This document shows positions 1 to 8,568 of a stretch of DNA of 64,000 nucleotides, piece after piece (within the stretch, counting starts at the first letter, position 1; each line of letters starts with the position of its first letter). The position numbers and the translations under genes were made by a program. The stretch is from contig NZ_JBHRXZ010000024.1 of assembly GCF_042648805.1 (NCBI RefSeq), positions 434,001-498,000 on the forward strand, read 5' to 3'. This DNA is from Azomonas tarimensis (GTDB lineage: Bacteria; Pseudomonadota; Gammaproteobacteria; Pseudomonadales; Pseudomonadaceae). Under the pieces are notes generated by a model. The model saw nothing but the letters and a program-made list of their open reading frames with translations. It did not search any database and was not told where the DNA came from.

Positions 1-1341
1 ACGGTTGAGATCCTCGGTGAAGAACTGAAAATTGTTTCGTCCAACCTTCTTCGCCGCGTACATGGCAATGTCGGCTCGCTTGAGCAGGCTGTCAGCATCG
101 CGGCCATCGTCTGGAAACATCGCCACGCCAAGGCTGGCGCCCACCTGGAACTCGCGGCCATCGAGCAGCACCGGCCGGTTGACCTCCCGCAATACCCGTT
201 CCAGCAGGGAAATTACGGTGCTGACCTGATAGTGGCTGTTTATCACCAGGACGAATTCGTCACCGCCCAGCCGCGCCACAGTGTCGCTGGCTCGCAGGCA
301 GCCCCCGAGGCGCTCGGCGACCTCCTTGAGCAACAGGTCGCCTACGGCATGGCCAAGCCCGTCGTTGATGAATTTGAAGTTGTCCAGATCGATGAACACC
401 ACGCAAAGGTAGTAGCCCAGCCGCGTGGCCTGGGCGAGTCCCTGCTCCAGGCGGTCGGCAAGCAGTGTCCGGTTGGGCAGTCCGGTCAAGAGGTCGTGGT
501 TGGCCTGGCGCTCGAGCTGCTCCTGATAATGCTTGCGCTCGGAGATGTCCTGCACCGTGCCCTCGTAGCAGACGAAGCGCCCACGCGCGTCCCACACCTC
601 ATGGGCGTTCTCGCTGATCCACAGTCGCGAGCCGTCGCGACGCAAGATCTCGGACTCGAAGTTCAGCACCTCGCCGCTGCTTTTCATCAACCGCAGGAAT
701 TCGTTGCGTCGCTCCGGGTCGACGTACAGCCGCTGGTCCAGGTCGGACAGCTCGTCGATCAGTTGTTCGGGGCTGTCGTAGCGATACAGCCGGGCCAGTG
801 CCTGGTTCGCGGCCAGGTAACGACCCTCGCGGGTGGACTGGAAGATCCCTTCGGAGGCGTTCTCGAAGATGTGCCGGAAGCGCTCCTCGGCCTGCTCCAG
901 CGACTCGACCATCGCCTTCTGCTGGCTGATGTCTTCCATCAGACCCTCGAGGACCAGTTCGCCCTGCTCGTTGAGCACTGGCACACCCCGCTCGAGAATC
1001 CACTTCACCTCCCGGCTGGCGGTAATGATGCGGTATTCGACGGCGAACCGCTGGCGACTGGCGATGGCCCAGCCAAGCGCCTCGGAGACACGCCCGCGAT
1101 CTTCCGGATGGGTGATCCGGTTCCAGGAAAATCCCGGATCCTGGAGGATCTGATCGGCGCTGTAACCTGTCAGTCGCTGGCAGCCCTGACTGACGAAGAC
1201 CATGCTCCAGTTTTCGTCGTTCAGGCAGCGGTAGACCATGCCGTCAAGATTGTTGACCAGCGTGTCGAGGATGCGCGAACGGTCGAGCACTTCGCTTGAT
1301 AGCAGGCTGGCGCGACGGGAGCGTGGACGGGAGCTGGGCAT
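1..1341 (-). CDS. PAS-PAS-GGDEF diguanylate cyclase (partial, 3' end outside window)
   Basis: Sensor-type c-di-GMP enzyme. The reading frame is open from an ATG at 1341 to the window edge, so 447 codons are visible and the C terminus is missing. Residues about 20-130 and 150-270 look like PAS/PAC sensor repeats; each ends in a typical PAC stretch (for example GTVQDISERK). A GGDEF domain follows, with an intact GGDEF active-site loop at about residues 359-363 (context RLGGDEFV), so synthase activity is plausible. The last visible residues are those that usually close a GGDEF domain, and in many relatives an EAL domain follows; that cannot be judged here. No membrane segment is visible, so it is probably cytoplasmic. 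It is divergent from the peptidase gene at 1618, and a long palindrome lies between them. Confidence 0.9.
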   Translation of the reverse strand, partial: MPSSRPRSRRASLLSSEVLDRSRILDTLVNNLDGMVYRCLNDENWSMVFVSQGCQRLTGYSADQILQDPGFSWNRITHPEDRGRVSEALGWAIASRQRFAVEYRIITASREVKWILERGVPVLNEQGELVLEGLMEDISQQKAMVESLEQAEERFRHIFENASEGIFQSTREGRYLAANQALARLYRYDSPEQLIDELSDLDQRLYVDPERRNEFLRLMKSSGEVLNFESEILRRDGSRLWISENAHEVWDARGRFVCYEGTVQDISERKHYQEQLERQANHDLLTGLPNRTLLADRLEQGLAQATRLGYYLCVVFIDLDNFKFINDGLGHAVGDLLLKEVAERLGGCLRASDTVARLGGDEFVLVINSHYQVSTVISLLERVLREVNRPVLLDGREFQVGASLGVAMFPDDGRDADSLLKRADIAMYAAKKVGRNNFQFFTEDLNR

Positions 1342-1417
1342 GGCATCGGAATCTGGACGGTGGCAAAGCCAAAACGGCGCTAACTCTAGCGAGTTAGGCC
1401 TTGTAGCGTAACGACTT

Positions 1418-1445
1418 TTTTCCAGACGAGCAGTCGTCTGGAAAA
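1418..1445. promoter_or_regulatory. 12-bp perfect inverted repeat, operator-like
   Basis: Arms TTTTCCAGACGA (1418-1429) and TCGTCTGGAAAA (1434-1445) pair perfectly around a 4-base centre. The site lies in the divergent intergenic region between the GGDEF gene and the metallopeptidase. Only four T follow on the plus strand and A residues follow on the minus strand, so a terminator is a poor explanation. The geometry resembles the operators of TetR-type dimeric repressors, but no such regulator is encoded nearby. Confidence 0.45.
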
Positions 1446-1617
1446 TTTTCGCGAACCTGATCAACACACGACAAACGCGGTTCCAGCGCGCCGAGCTGCG
1501 CTCCATGTCATCATTCCGGGTCGATGACTCCATGACGGCCAGCGGCGCCCGGGTCCTGTCCCGCCGGGCGGCAAGGAACCCGCCGACCGCCTGCCGCTCT
1601 AGAATTCACCTACTTCC

Positions 1618-2775
1618 ATGCAGGCCCGCTCAATGGATGCCTTTTTCGCTGCCCTCGGCCGCCGGCTCGCCGACCCCTCCCGTCGGGCACGCAACGCTGC
1701 CCAGAAACCGCTGGACCAATGCACCTGCGGCCAGCCGATCTTCTTCGGCAACAGTCATTGCCTGAATTGTCAGTCCGCTCTGGGGTACCTGCCGGCCTAC
1801 GGAAAGGTGGCGACTCTCGCGCCCACCGAGTTGCCGTACCGCTGGCGGCTGGACGCCGACCCGCAATCGCCGCATTACCGCCGCTGTGCCAACCTCGACT
1901 CCCCTGCCATGTGCAACTGGCTCGTTCCCGCCGACAGCGAACATCATTTCTGCCTGGCATGCCGCCTGAGCCGGACCATCCCCGATCTCTCGGTCCCCGG
2001 TAACGCGCTGCGCTGGAGCAAGCTGGAAGCCGCCAAGCGACGCATGGTTTCACAGTTGCTGGCGCTCGGGCTACCGGTGGTACCGCGCACCGAAGATTCC
2101 GAGGCTGGCCTGGCCTTCGACTTCCTGGGCACGGACTATTCTGGTCACCAACCGGTCACCGGGCACGCCAGCGGCCTGATCACGCTCAACATCGAAGAAG
2201 CAGACGATGCCCGCCGCGAACAGGTGCGCACCGAGCTGAACGAGCCCTACCGCACCCTGTTGGGCCACTTCCGCCATGAGGTCGGCCACTACTACTGGGA
2301 TCGTCTGGTCGCCGACAGCGCCTGGCTCGAGCCCTTTCGCGAATGCTTCGGCGACGAGCGCGCCGATTACGGCCAGTCCCTGGAGCAGCACTACCAGCAG
2401 GGCCCGCCGAGCGACTGGCCCAGCCGCTACATCAGCGCCTACGCCACCATGCATCCCTGGGAAGACTGGGCCGAGACCTGGGCGCACTACCTGCACATGA
2501 TGGATACCCTCGACACAGCCCTGACCTTCGGCATGCGCGCCGGCGTCGGGGTGCTGCACTTCGAGCCTTTCACCCGCGAGTCGCTGCACATGACCGACGA
2601 CTCGGACGGCCAGCAGTTCCTCGACTTCGTCAATGCCTGGATCGAGCTGGCGGCGATGCTCAACGAGCTGTCGCGCAGCATGGGCCAGTCCGACATCTAC
2701 CCCTTCGTGTTGTCCGCCGCGGTCGTCGCCAAGCTGCACTTCGTCCATCGGGTAGTGGGAGCCACGACGCCCTGA
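1618..2775 (+). CDS. zinc-ribbon putative zinc-binding metallopeptidase
   Basis: A 385-residue cytoplasmic protein of the conserved 'zinc-binding metallopeptidase' family. The N terminus is a zinc ribbon with paired cysteines at C35/C37 and C48/C51, and a second cysteine set follows at C90, C99, C112 and C115. The peptidase part carries HEVGH at residues 220-224 (an HExxH zinc site) and a downstream ECFGDERADY at 242-251 that probably supplies the third ligand. No signal peptide or membrane segment is seen. An in-frame ATG at 1633 is an alternative start, and neither start has a strong Shine-Dalgarno. The substrate is unknown. It appears to be monocistronic or to lead into the histidine phosphatase about 200 bp downstream. 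Confidence 0.85.
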   Translation: MQARSMDAFFAALGRRLADPSRRARNAAQKPLDQCTCGQPIFFGNSHCLNCQSALGYLPAYGKVATLAPTELPYRWRLDADPQSPHYRRCANLDSPAMCNWLVPADSEHHFCLACRLSRTIPDLSVPGNALRWSKLEAAKRRMVSQLLALGLPVVPRTEDSEAGLAFDFLGTDYSGHQPVTGHASGLITLNIEEADDARREQVRTELNEPYRTLLGHFRHEVGHYYWDRLVADSAWLEPFRECFGDERADYGQSLEQHYQQGPPSDWPSRYISAYATMHPWEDWAETWAHYLHMMDTLDTALTFGMRAGVGVLHFEPFTRESLHMTDDSDGQQFLDFVNAWIELAAMLNELSRSMGQSDIYPFVLSAAVVAKLHFVHRVVGATTP

Positions 2776-2977
2776 CCGAGCCGAGCGGCGGTCGCGCACC
2801 GCCTTGAAAAGGAACCTCGACGCCGCCTGCGCTTCAGACATGGAGGATTCGCGCAGTGGCGAGGCGGGCCGCTCTCTTTCGGAGGAGCACAGCCGGAGCA
2901 GCACCGCTTCGAGCTGTATGGCCGCGCTGCGCTGATCGGCGAGCCCATCAGGGTCGAGCAACTGGTCACCGGAGCAC

Positions 2978-3565
2978 TTGGCCATCAGCACTCCTAGACA
3001 GATCATTCTCGTTCGCCACGGCAGGCCCCAGCACAGCAATCCCGGCTGGTGCACCCCGGCCGAGATGAAAGGCTGGATCGAGAACTACAACCGCGCCGAG
3101 GTCGCCCGAAGCGAGCTGCCGCCGGACCTGATCGAGCAGGCACGGCACTGCGGCACAGTGGTCAGCAGCTCCGTCTCGCGCTGCGTGCAGTCCCGCCAGT
3201 ACCTGGTTTCCGAACGCCCCTGCGAAAGTGACGAGCTGTTTGCCGAGGCCCATCTGCCCTATCTCGACTGGGCCTGGCCAAGGGCACCCTCACTGCTCTG
3301 GCGCTTCCTGTTTCGCCTGGCCTGGTTCGCCGGTTTCGCCCGCCACACCGAGGCCGTGGCGGCCTCCGACAGGCGTGCCCGGGTGGCCGCCGACCGCTTG
3401 ATCGAACTGGCCGAGCGCCACGGCAGTGTGATGCTCATCGGCCACGGCGTGATGAACATCCTCATTGCCCGGCATCTGCGCGGCCGCGGGTGGAAAGGCC
3501 CGACGCTGCTGTATCTGCATGATTACTGGCAGGTCAGCAGTTACCGCGAGGATGTCCGGCGCTGA
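2978..3565 (+). CDS. histidine phosphatase family protein
   Basis: A 195-residue member of the phosphoglycerate mutase-like (histidine phosphatase) superfamily. The N-terminal LVRHG motif (about residues 11-15) holds the histidine that would be phosphorylated, and LIGHG near residue 152 holds the second catalytic histidine. The predicted start is a TTG at 2978, because the RHG motif must sit close to the N terminus and no ATG lies upstream in frame. A GGAG lies only three bases before it. The substrate (small phospho-metabolite or phosphoprotein) cannot be told from the sequence. Confidence 0.85.
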   Translation: MAISTPRQIILVRHGRPQHSNPGWCTPAEMKGWIENYNRAEVARSELPPDLIEQARHCGTVVSSSVSRCVQSRQYLVSERPCESDELFAEAHLPYLDWAWPRAPSLLWRFLFRLAWFAGFARHTEAVAASDRRARVAADRLIELAERHGSVMLIGHGVMNILIARHLRGRGWKGPTLLYLHDYWQVSSYREDVRR

Positions 3566-3724
3566 CGAGCGGGTGACCGAGCGGGTTACGCCACAGGCTA
3601 GACAGGGCCAGAAATTCTGCAACTTTCTGTTACATAGCACGTCCATACCTGAGCATCAGAGACGCGCGCACGTGGCCACGCGGGCGCCGTCAGCCATGGG
3701 TATGCAGTACAAGGAATCGCCGCC

Positions 3725-5269
3725 GTGCTCTTCAACTCGCTCACCTTCATCCTCGGCTTCCTGCCGGTGGTGCTAGCCGGGTTCTATTTCCTGACCAGCA
3801 ACGGCCGGCCGCGCTTCGCGGCGATCTGGCTGACCCTCGCCTCGCTGGTGTTCTACGGTTGGTGGAACCCCTTGTATGTGCCCCTGCTGGTGGGCAGCGT
3901 GACCCTCAACTTCCTGCTAGGCGGCTACCTGATCCGCCACCCGTCGCGCCTGGCGCTGACCCTTGGGGTGGCGGCCAATCTCGGGCTGCTCGGCTACTAC
4001 AAGTACACCGGCTTTCTGCTGGGCAGCCTCGATCAGGCGTTCGCCCTGAACTGGCAGGTCGAGGATATTCTGCTCCCGCTGGCCATTTCCTTCTTTACCT
4101 TCCAGCAGATCGCCTATCTGGTGGACGCCAGGGACGGCGAGGTGCAGGAGCACGATTTCGTCCACTATTGCCTGTTCATCACCTTCTTCCCGCAACTGAT
4201 CGCCGGGCCTATCACCCACCACGGCGAGATGCTGGCGCAGTTTCGCGAACGCACCACCTTTCGCCCACGGCTGGGCGCCCTGTCCATCGGCGCCACCATC
4301 TTTGTGCTGGGCCTGTTCAAGAAGGTGGTGATCGCCGACCCGCTCGGCGAGACCGCCTCACCCGTATTCGCCGTGGCAGCGGCGGGCTCGATCCCCTCCC
4401 TCTATGACGCCTGGATCGCCGCGCTCACCTACACACTGCAGATCTATTTCGATTTCTCCGGCTACAGCGACATGGCCATCGGCCTCGGCCTGCTGTTCGG
4501 CGTCCGGCTGCCGACCAACTTCGACAGCCCCTTCAAGGCGAGGAATGTGATCGAGTACTGGTCGCGCTGGCACATGACGCTGACCCGTTTCCTCACGGCC
4601 TACATTTACAACCCGGTAATGCTGCGCGTTACCCGGGCGCGGCTGGCAGCGGGAAAACCCCAGCCACGACGCGGCAAGATGACGCCAGGGGCCTTTTTTG
4701 CCCTGGTCGCCTATCCCACAGTGCTGACCATGTTCATTTCCGGGGTCTGGCATGGCGCGGGATGGCAGTTCGTGGTGTTCGGCCTCCTGCATGGTTTCTA
4801 TCTGGTGGTTGCCCATGGCTGGCGTGCCTACAAGGCCCGGCGGGGCTGGAAGCTCGATAGCGAGCATCCACTGCATCGCACCCTCGCCGTGCTGCTGACC
4901 TTCGGTTGCGTGGTAGTGGCCATGGTGTTCTTCCGAGCGGCCGACGTGCCGGCAGCGCTGGCCATTCTCTCCGGCATGCTCGGCCTCAGCCCGGATCCAG
5001 CCGACCTGACCCGCGCCGATGGGAGCAGCTTCCTGATGATCGCCCTGCTGCTGGCATTCGTCTGGACCCTGCCCAACCTGCAACAGTGGATGAAAGCCTA
5101 CGACACCGCGCTCCATGCACGCCCGCGTCCGCACTGGCTGCAGCGCCTGCCTGCACTCCACTGGCGCCCGACACCGGCGCTCGGTGCAGTCGTGGGCGTG
5201 CTCGGCTTCTTCGCCCTGGCTCTGGCCTTCTCGGTCGCTCCTACCGAGTTCCTCTATTTCCAGTTCTGA
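3725..5269 (+). CDS. MBOAT family O-acyltransferase (AlgI/DltB-like)
   Basis: A 514-residue inner-membrane protein with about ten hydrophobic segments. It is of the MBOAT family, which passes acyl groups across or at the membrane to polysaccharides, teichoic acids or lipids. The expected invariant histidine is in GVWHGAG (H343), with the second conserved histidine in RWHMTLTRF (H283) and the IAGPI region near residue 160. The start is GTG at 3725 with AAGGA upstream. It is the first gene of a four-gene unit with an FkbH-like enzyme, an ACP and an SGNH-like protein, so the donor is likely an acyl group, perhaps glyceryl, on that ACP. AlgI homologues in alginate clusters sit with AlgJ/F/X; none of those is present here. 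Confidence 0.9.
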   Translation: MLFNSLTFILGFLPVVLAGFYFLTSNGRPRFAAIWLTLASLVFYGWWNPLYVPLLVGSVTLNFLLGGYLIRHPSRLALTLGVAANLGLLGYYKYTGFLLGSLDQAFALNWQVEDILLPLAISFFTFQQIAYLVDARDGEVQEHDFVHYCLFITFFPQLIAGPITHHGEMLAQFRERTTFRPRLGALSIGATIFVLGLFKKVVIADPLGETASPVFAVAAAGSIPSLYDAWIAALTYTLQIYFDFSGYSDMAIGLGLLFGVRLPTNFDSPFKARNVIEYWSRWHMTLTRFLTAYIYNPVMLRVTRARLAAGKPQPRRGKMTPGAFFALVAYPTVLTMFISGVWHGAGWQFVVFGLLHGFYLVVAHGWRAYKARRGWKLDSEHPLHRTLAVLLTFGCVVVAMVFFRAADVPAALAILSGMLGLSPDPADLTRADGSSFLMIALLLAFVWTLPNLQQWMKAYDTALHARPRPHWLQRLPALHWRPTPALGAVVGVLGFFALALAFSVAPTEFLYFQF

Positions 5270-5292
5270 CCTACCGACAAGGGAGCATTCTG

Positions 5293-7200
5293 ATGGACCA
5301 GCTTCTCTGGCTACCGCCTCACCCGGACCTGAGCGCCGCCATCGGTGCAGCCAAGCGCGAAACGGGGGCCTGTGCCCGGCTGGCACTGGCGGCTTCGCTG
5401 GCGGGGTATCGCCGGGACTTCATCCAGACCGGACGCCTGGACCGCCTCGCCAGCGACGGGCTGGCCGATGCGCCAGCGGGCTTCGCCAGCTTGCGCGTCG
5501 CCCTGCTCGCTTCGCACACGGTCGACCACCTGCTGCCAGCGATCCGCGTCGCCGGGCTGCAGCGCGGCCTGGCGCTCTCGCTGCATGCGGCGCCCTATGG
5601 ACAGTACCGCCAGGCCTTGCTGGGGAATGATCCTGTACTGAGCGATTTCGCCCCGCAGGTGGTGCTGCTGGCTCTCGATGCCACAGAGGCGCCGCTGCAG
5701 TTGCCGCTGGAGGCGACGCAAGCCCAGGTGGACGCCGCGGTCCGCGCGCGGGTCGACGAACTGCGACTGCTGTGGGCGCGCGCGCGCGAGCGTTTCGCCG
5801 CACAGGTCATTCAGCAGACCCTGGTACCGGCCGATCCGCCGTTGTTCGGCAGCTTCGAAGGCCTGCTGCCGGCCGCCCCGTTTCACCTGATCGACCAGCT
5901 CAATAGCGCGATCCGCAATGCCGCGCGCGAGGAAGGCGTACTTCTGATGGATCTCGCCTGGCAGGCGGCGCAGGGCCTGTATGGCGCGGGCCTGGCAGAT
6001 CCGGTGCGCTGGCATCAGGCCAAGCAGTTGGTGAGCCCGACACTGGCACCGCTCTATGGCGATCAGGTGGCCCGCATCCTCGCCGCGGGCCTCGGCCGGT
6101 CGCGCAAATGTCTGGTACTGGATCTGGATAACACCCTCTGGGGGGGTGTGGTCGGCGATGATGGCCTGGAGGGTATCCAGCTGGGTCAGGGCAGCCCAAC
6201 CGGCGAAGCCTTTCTCGCCCTACAGCGCTATGCAACGCTGCTGTCCCGGCGCGGCATCATTCTCGCGGTCTGCAGCAAGAACGACATCAAGGTGGCGGAG
6301 GCCGCGTTTGGGCACCCGGAAATGCTGCTCAAGCGAGGCGACATCGCCGCGTTCGTGGCCAACTGGGAAGACAAGGCGGGCAACCTCCGACGCATCGCCG
6401 CCTCCCTGGACATCGGCCTGGACAGCCTGGTGTTCGTCGACGACAACCCTGCCGAGCGGGAAATCGTCCGTCGTGAATTGCCGGAAGTGGCCGTGCCGGA
6501 GCTACCCGAGGACGTCGCCGACTACCCGGCACGAATCGCCGCCGCAGGCTACTTCGAGACGCTGTCCTTCACCGCTGACGATGCCAGCCGCAGCCGCAAC
6601 TACCTGCTCAACGCCGAGCGCAAGGCAGCGCTGGGTCAGGCCACCGACATGGACGGCTACCTGCGCAGCCTGGAGATGGTGATGAGCGTCACCCGGATCG
6701 GCCCGACCGAACTGAGCCGGGCCACCCAGCTGATCAACAAGACCAACCAGTTCAACCTCACCACGCGGCGCTACAGCGAAGCCGAGGTCGAGCGGCTCGC
6801 CTCGACGCCAGGCGCGCTCGGGCTGGCCGTGCGGCTGGCCGACAGGTTCGGCGACAACGGTCTGATCTGTGTCGTCCTGGCCCGACCGGATGCGGCCCTG
6901 GATGCAGACGAATTGCTCATCGACAGCTGGCTGATGAGTTGCCGGGTGCTTGGCCGGCAGGTCGAGCAGGCGCTGCTCGCCGTGCTTGCCGAAGCCGCCG
7001 CGAAGGCCGGCTGGAAGGCCCTGGTAGGCGAGTACCGTCCCACTCCTCGCAATGCCATGGTCGCCGAGCATTATCCCCGGCTCGGTTTCGACCAGCGTGG
7101 GACGCCCGAGGCCGCCGAACCGGAGGCCACCTTCTGGCGCTACACACTCGGTGCAATACCCTCCTCTCACCCCTTCATTCAGGTAGTGACCCATGACTGA
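5293..7200 (+). CDS. FkbH-like HAD-IIIC phosphatase / glyceryl-ACP synthase-like
   Basis: A 635-residue cytoplasmic enzyme. An N-terminal region (about 60-260) precedes a HAD domain with DLDNTLW at 277-283, CSKN at 327-330, NWEDKAGN near 357-364 and VDDN at 382-385. A GNAT-like C-terminal domain follows (about 460-620). This is the FkbH architecture; characterised members take 1,3-bisphosphoglycerate, dephosphorylate it and load glycerate onto an ACP. The start ATG at 5293 has GGGAG at 5281-5285, seven bases away; the frame is open further upstream only inside the MBOAT gene. The stop overlaps the ACP start by eight bases, so the two are translationally coupled. That it makes glyceryl-ACP here is inference from family and neighbour. 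Confidence 0.88.
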   Translation: MDQLLWLPPHPDLSAAIGAAKRETGACARLALAASLAGYRRDFIQTGRLDRLASDGLADAPAGFASLRVALLASHTVDHLLPAIRVAGLQRGLALSLHAAPYGQYRQALLGNDPVLSDFAPQVVLLALDATEAPLQLPLEATQAQVDAAVRARVDELRLLWARARERFAAQVIQQTLVPADPPLFGSFEGLLPAAPFHLIDQLNSAIRNAAREEGVLLMDLAWQAAQGLYGAGLADPVRWHQAKQLVSPTLAPLYGDQVARILAAGLGRSRKCLVLDLDNTLWGGVVGDDGLEGIQLGQGSPTGEAFLALQRYATLLSRRGIILAVCSKNDIKVAEAAFGHPEMLLKRGDIAAFVANWEDKAGNLRRIAASLDIGLDSLVFVDDNPAEREIVRRELPEVAVPELPEDVADYPARIAAAGYFETLSFTADDASRSRNYLLNAERKAALGQATDMDGYLRSLEMVMSVTRIGPTELSRATQLINKTNQFNLTTRRYSEAEVERLASTPGALGLAVRLADRFGDNGLICVVLARPDAALDADELLIDSWLMSCRVLGRQVEQALLAVLAEAAAKAGWKALVGEYRPTPRNAMVAEHYPRLGFDQRGTPEAAEPEATFWRYTLGAIPSSHPFIQVVTHD

Positions 7201-7441
7201 ACAGGAAATCTACGACGCTCTGACCCAGGTCTTTCACGACGTCTTCGATGATGACGACATCGTGCTCAACGCCGAGACCACCGCCGACGATATCGACGGC
7301 TGGGACAGCCAGACCCACGTACTCTTGATCGTCGCCGCCGAGCAGCGCTTCGGTACCAAGTTCCGCACGGCGGAGCTGGAGTCACTGAAAAACGTCGGCC
7401 ATTTCGTCCAGGTGATCACCGCCAAGCTCAAGGTACGCTGA
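7193..7441 (+). CDS. acyl carrier protein (dedicated, FkbJ/DltC-like)
   Basis: An 82-residue acidic carrier protein. The phosphopantetheine attachment serine is in GWDSQTH (S39), with Gln where fatty-acid ACPs usually have Leu, as expected of a specialised carrier rather than AcpP. It overlaps the FkbH-like gene by eight bases and is followed three bases later by the SGNH-like gene. It probably carries the acyl (glyceryl) unit from the FkbH-like enzyme to the MBOAT transferase. Confidence 0.92.
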   Translation: MTEQEIYDALTQVFHDVFDDDDIVLNAETTADDIDGWDSQTHVLLIVAAEQRFGTKFRTAELESLKNVGHFVQVITAKLKVR

Positions 7442-7444
7442 ACC

Positions 7445-8479
7445 ATGAGCGTTGTGGAGCGGACTTCCTCACCCGACGAGGGCACCTCGTCGAGCCGGAT
7501 CGGCGGGCATTATCTGCTGGCGATGGCGGGCGGGCTGCTTGGGGCTCTGGTGTTGTTCGCCGGCGTCCTGCTGACTCTGGAGCGGACCGACCATCTGCCG
7601 CCCCCGGCCTTTTCCAACAGCCTTTGCGTCGACGAGAAACTCGGGTTCCTGCGCAGCCACCGGCTCGATGACCCGGACCTGCTGGTGATCGGCTCCTCGG
7701 TGGCCTGGCGCCATTTCGACGGTGCCGCAGTGGTCGAAGCCTCACCAGGCACCCGCCCGCTCAACGGCGCCTTCTGCGGCCTGCATGCCAACCAGTCGGC
7801 TTACGCCGCGCACTGGTTGCTCGATCGCGAGCCGGGCATCCGCCAGGTGGTAATGATCGCCGATCCGCAGGATTTCACCGGCTGCTGGCGTGTCCGCGAG
7901 GCGGTCTTCGACCGCGACGATGCCGACCGCTACGTCTACGGCGAGGCTTCATCCTGGCCCTATTACCTGCGCTACTTCGCTCCCGTCTCACTGGTACGCA
8001 ATGCCCTGGGTATCCAGGACCAGCGCACCGCCCGCAACGAATGGGACCCCCTGGTATTCGACCGCTTCGGTGACGGGCCGCTGGACACCCCCAACAGCCG
8101 CGGCCTGCTCTATGGACGGCCGGAGCCTCTGGACCCGGTCTGCTTCGATGCCCTGCGGGCGCTTGCCGAGCGCCTGCACCACCAGGGCATCGGCTTTACG
8201 CTCGTATCCACCCCGCTGCACCCGGACTGGAAGGCCCGCCACGACCCGCAGCGCCAGCTGCTCGACCGCTTCGACCGGCAGCTAGCGCAAAGCCTGGCAG
8301 GCACCGACGCGCATTACTGGAACGCTGACCGCGACCATGGCATGCCGGCAGCGGCTTTCGTCGACGCCATCCACCTGCGCTGGTCCGCCGCCCGTCTTTT
8401 TTCAGCCGATCTGGCCCGTGCACTGCGCGCCAGAGAGGCAGCCATGCGTGACGATGCAACGCCGCCTCCCGCCAGCTGA
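7445..8479 (+). CDS. membrane-anchored SGNH-like protein (DltD/AlgX-type role)
   Basis: A 344-residue protein with one N-terminal transmembrane segment (about 22-46) and a periplasmic domain. The domain has SGNH-hydrolase features: VIGSS at 81-85 gives the nucleophile serine and DAIH at 307-310 gives the Asp/His pair, while FCGLHANQS near 110-118 may supply the oxyanion-hole residues. In Dlt and alginate-acetylation systems a protein of this type receives the acyl group outside the membrane and transfers it to the polymer. It is the last gene of the unit starting at 3725 and lies three bases after the ACP stop. The acceptor polymer is not indicated by any glycosyltransferase in the neighbourhood. 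Confidence 0.75.
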   Translation: MSVVERTSSPDEGTSSSRIGGHYLLAMAGGLLGALVLFAGVLLTLERTDHLPPPAFSNSLCVDEKLGFLRSHRLDDPDLLVIGSSVAWRHFDGAAVVEASPGTRPLNGAFCGLHANQSAYAAHWLLDREPGIRQVVMIADPQDFTGCWRVREAVFDRDDADRYVYGEASSWPYYLRYFAPVSLVRNALGIQDQRTARNEWDPLVFDRFGDGPLDTPNSRGLLYGRPEPLDPVCFDALRALAERLHHQGIGFTLVSTPLHPDWKARHDPQRQLLDRFDRQLAQSLAGTDAHYWNADRDHGMPAAAFVDAIHLRWSAARLFSADLARALRAREAAMRDDATPPPAS

Positions 8480-8568
8480 GCCACAAAGCTGGATGGATAT
8501 ACAGATTATCGTTGCATCCGGCGTTGCCGCTGCGCATGCTGGCGCCATCGCTTCTGGTGGCAGCGCCC

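Noticed and set aside
1416..1449. Bidirectional terminator
   Set aside because: Both genes start, not end, here, and the T-tract is only four bases after the hairpin on the plus strand.
4906..5292. Upstream extension of the FkbH-like gene
   Set aside because: It lies inside the MBOAT gene in another frame; ATG 5293 with GGGAG fits the family.
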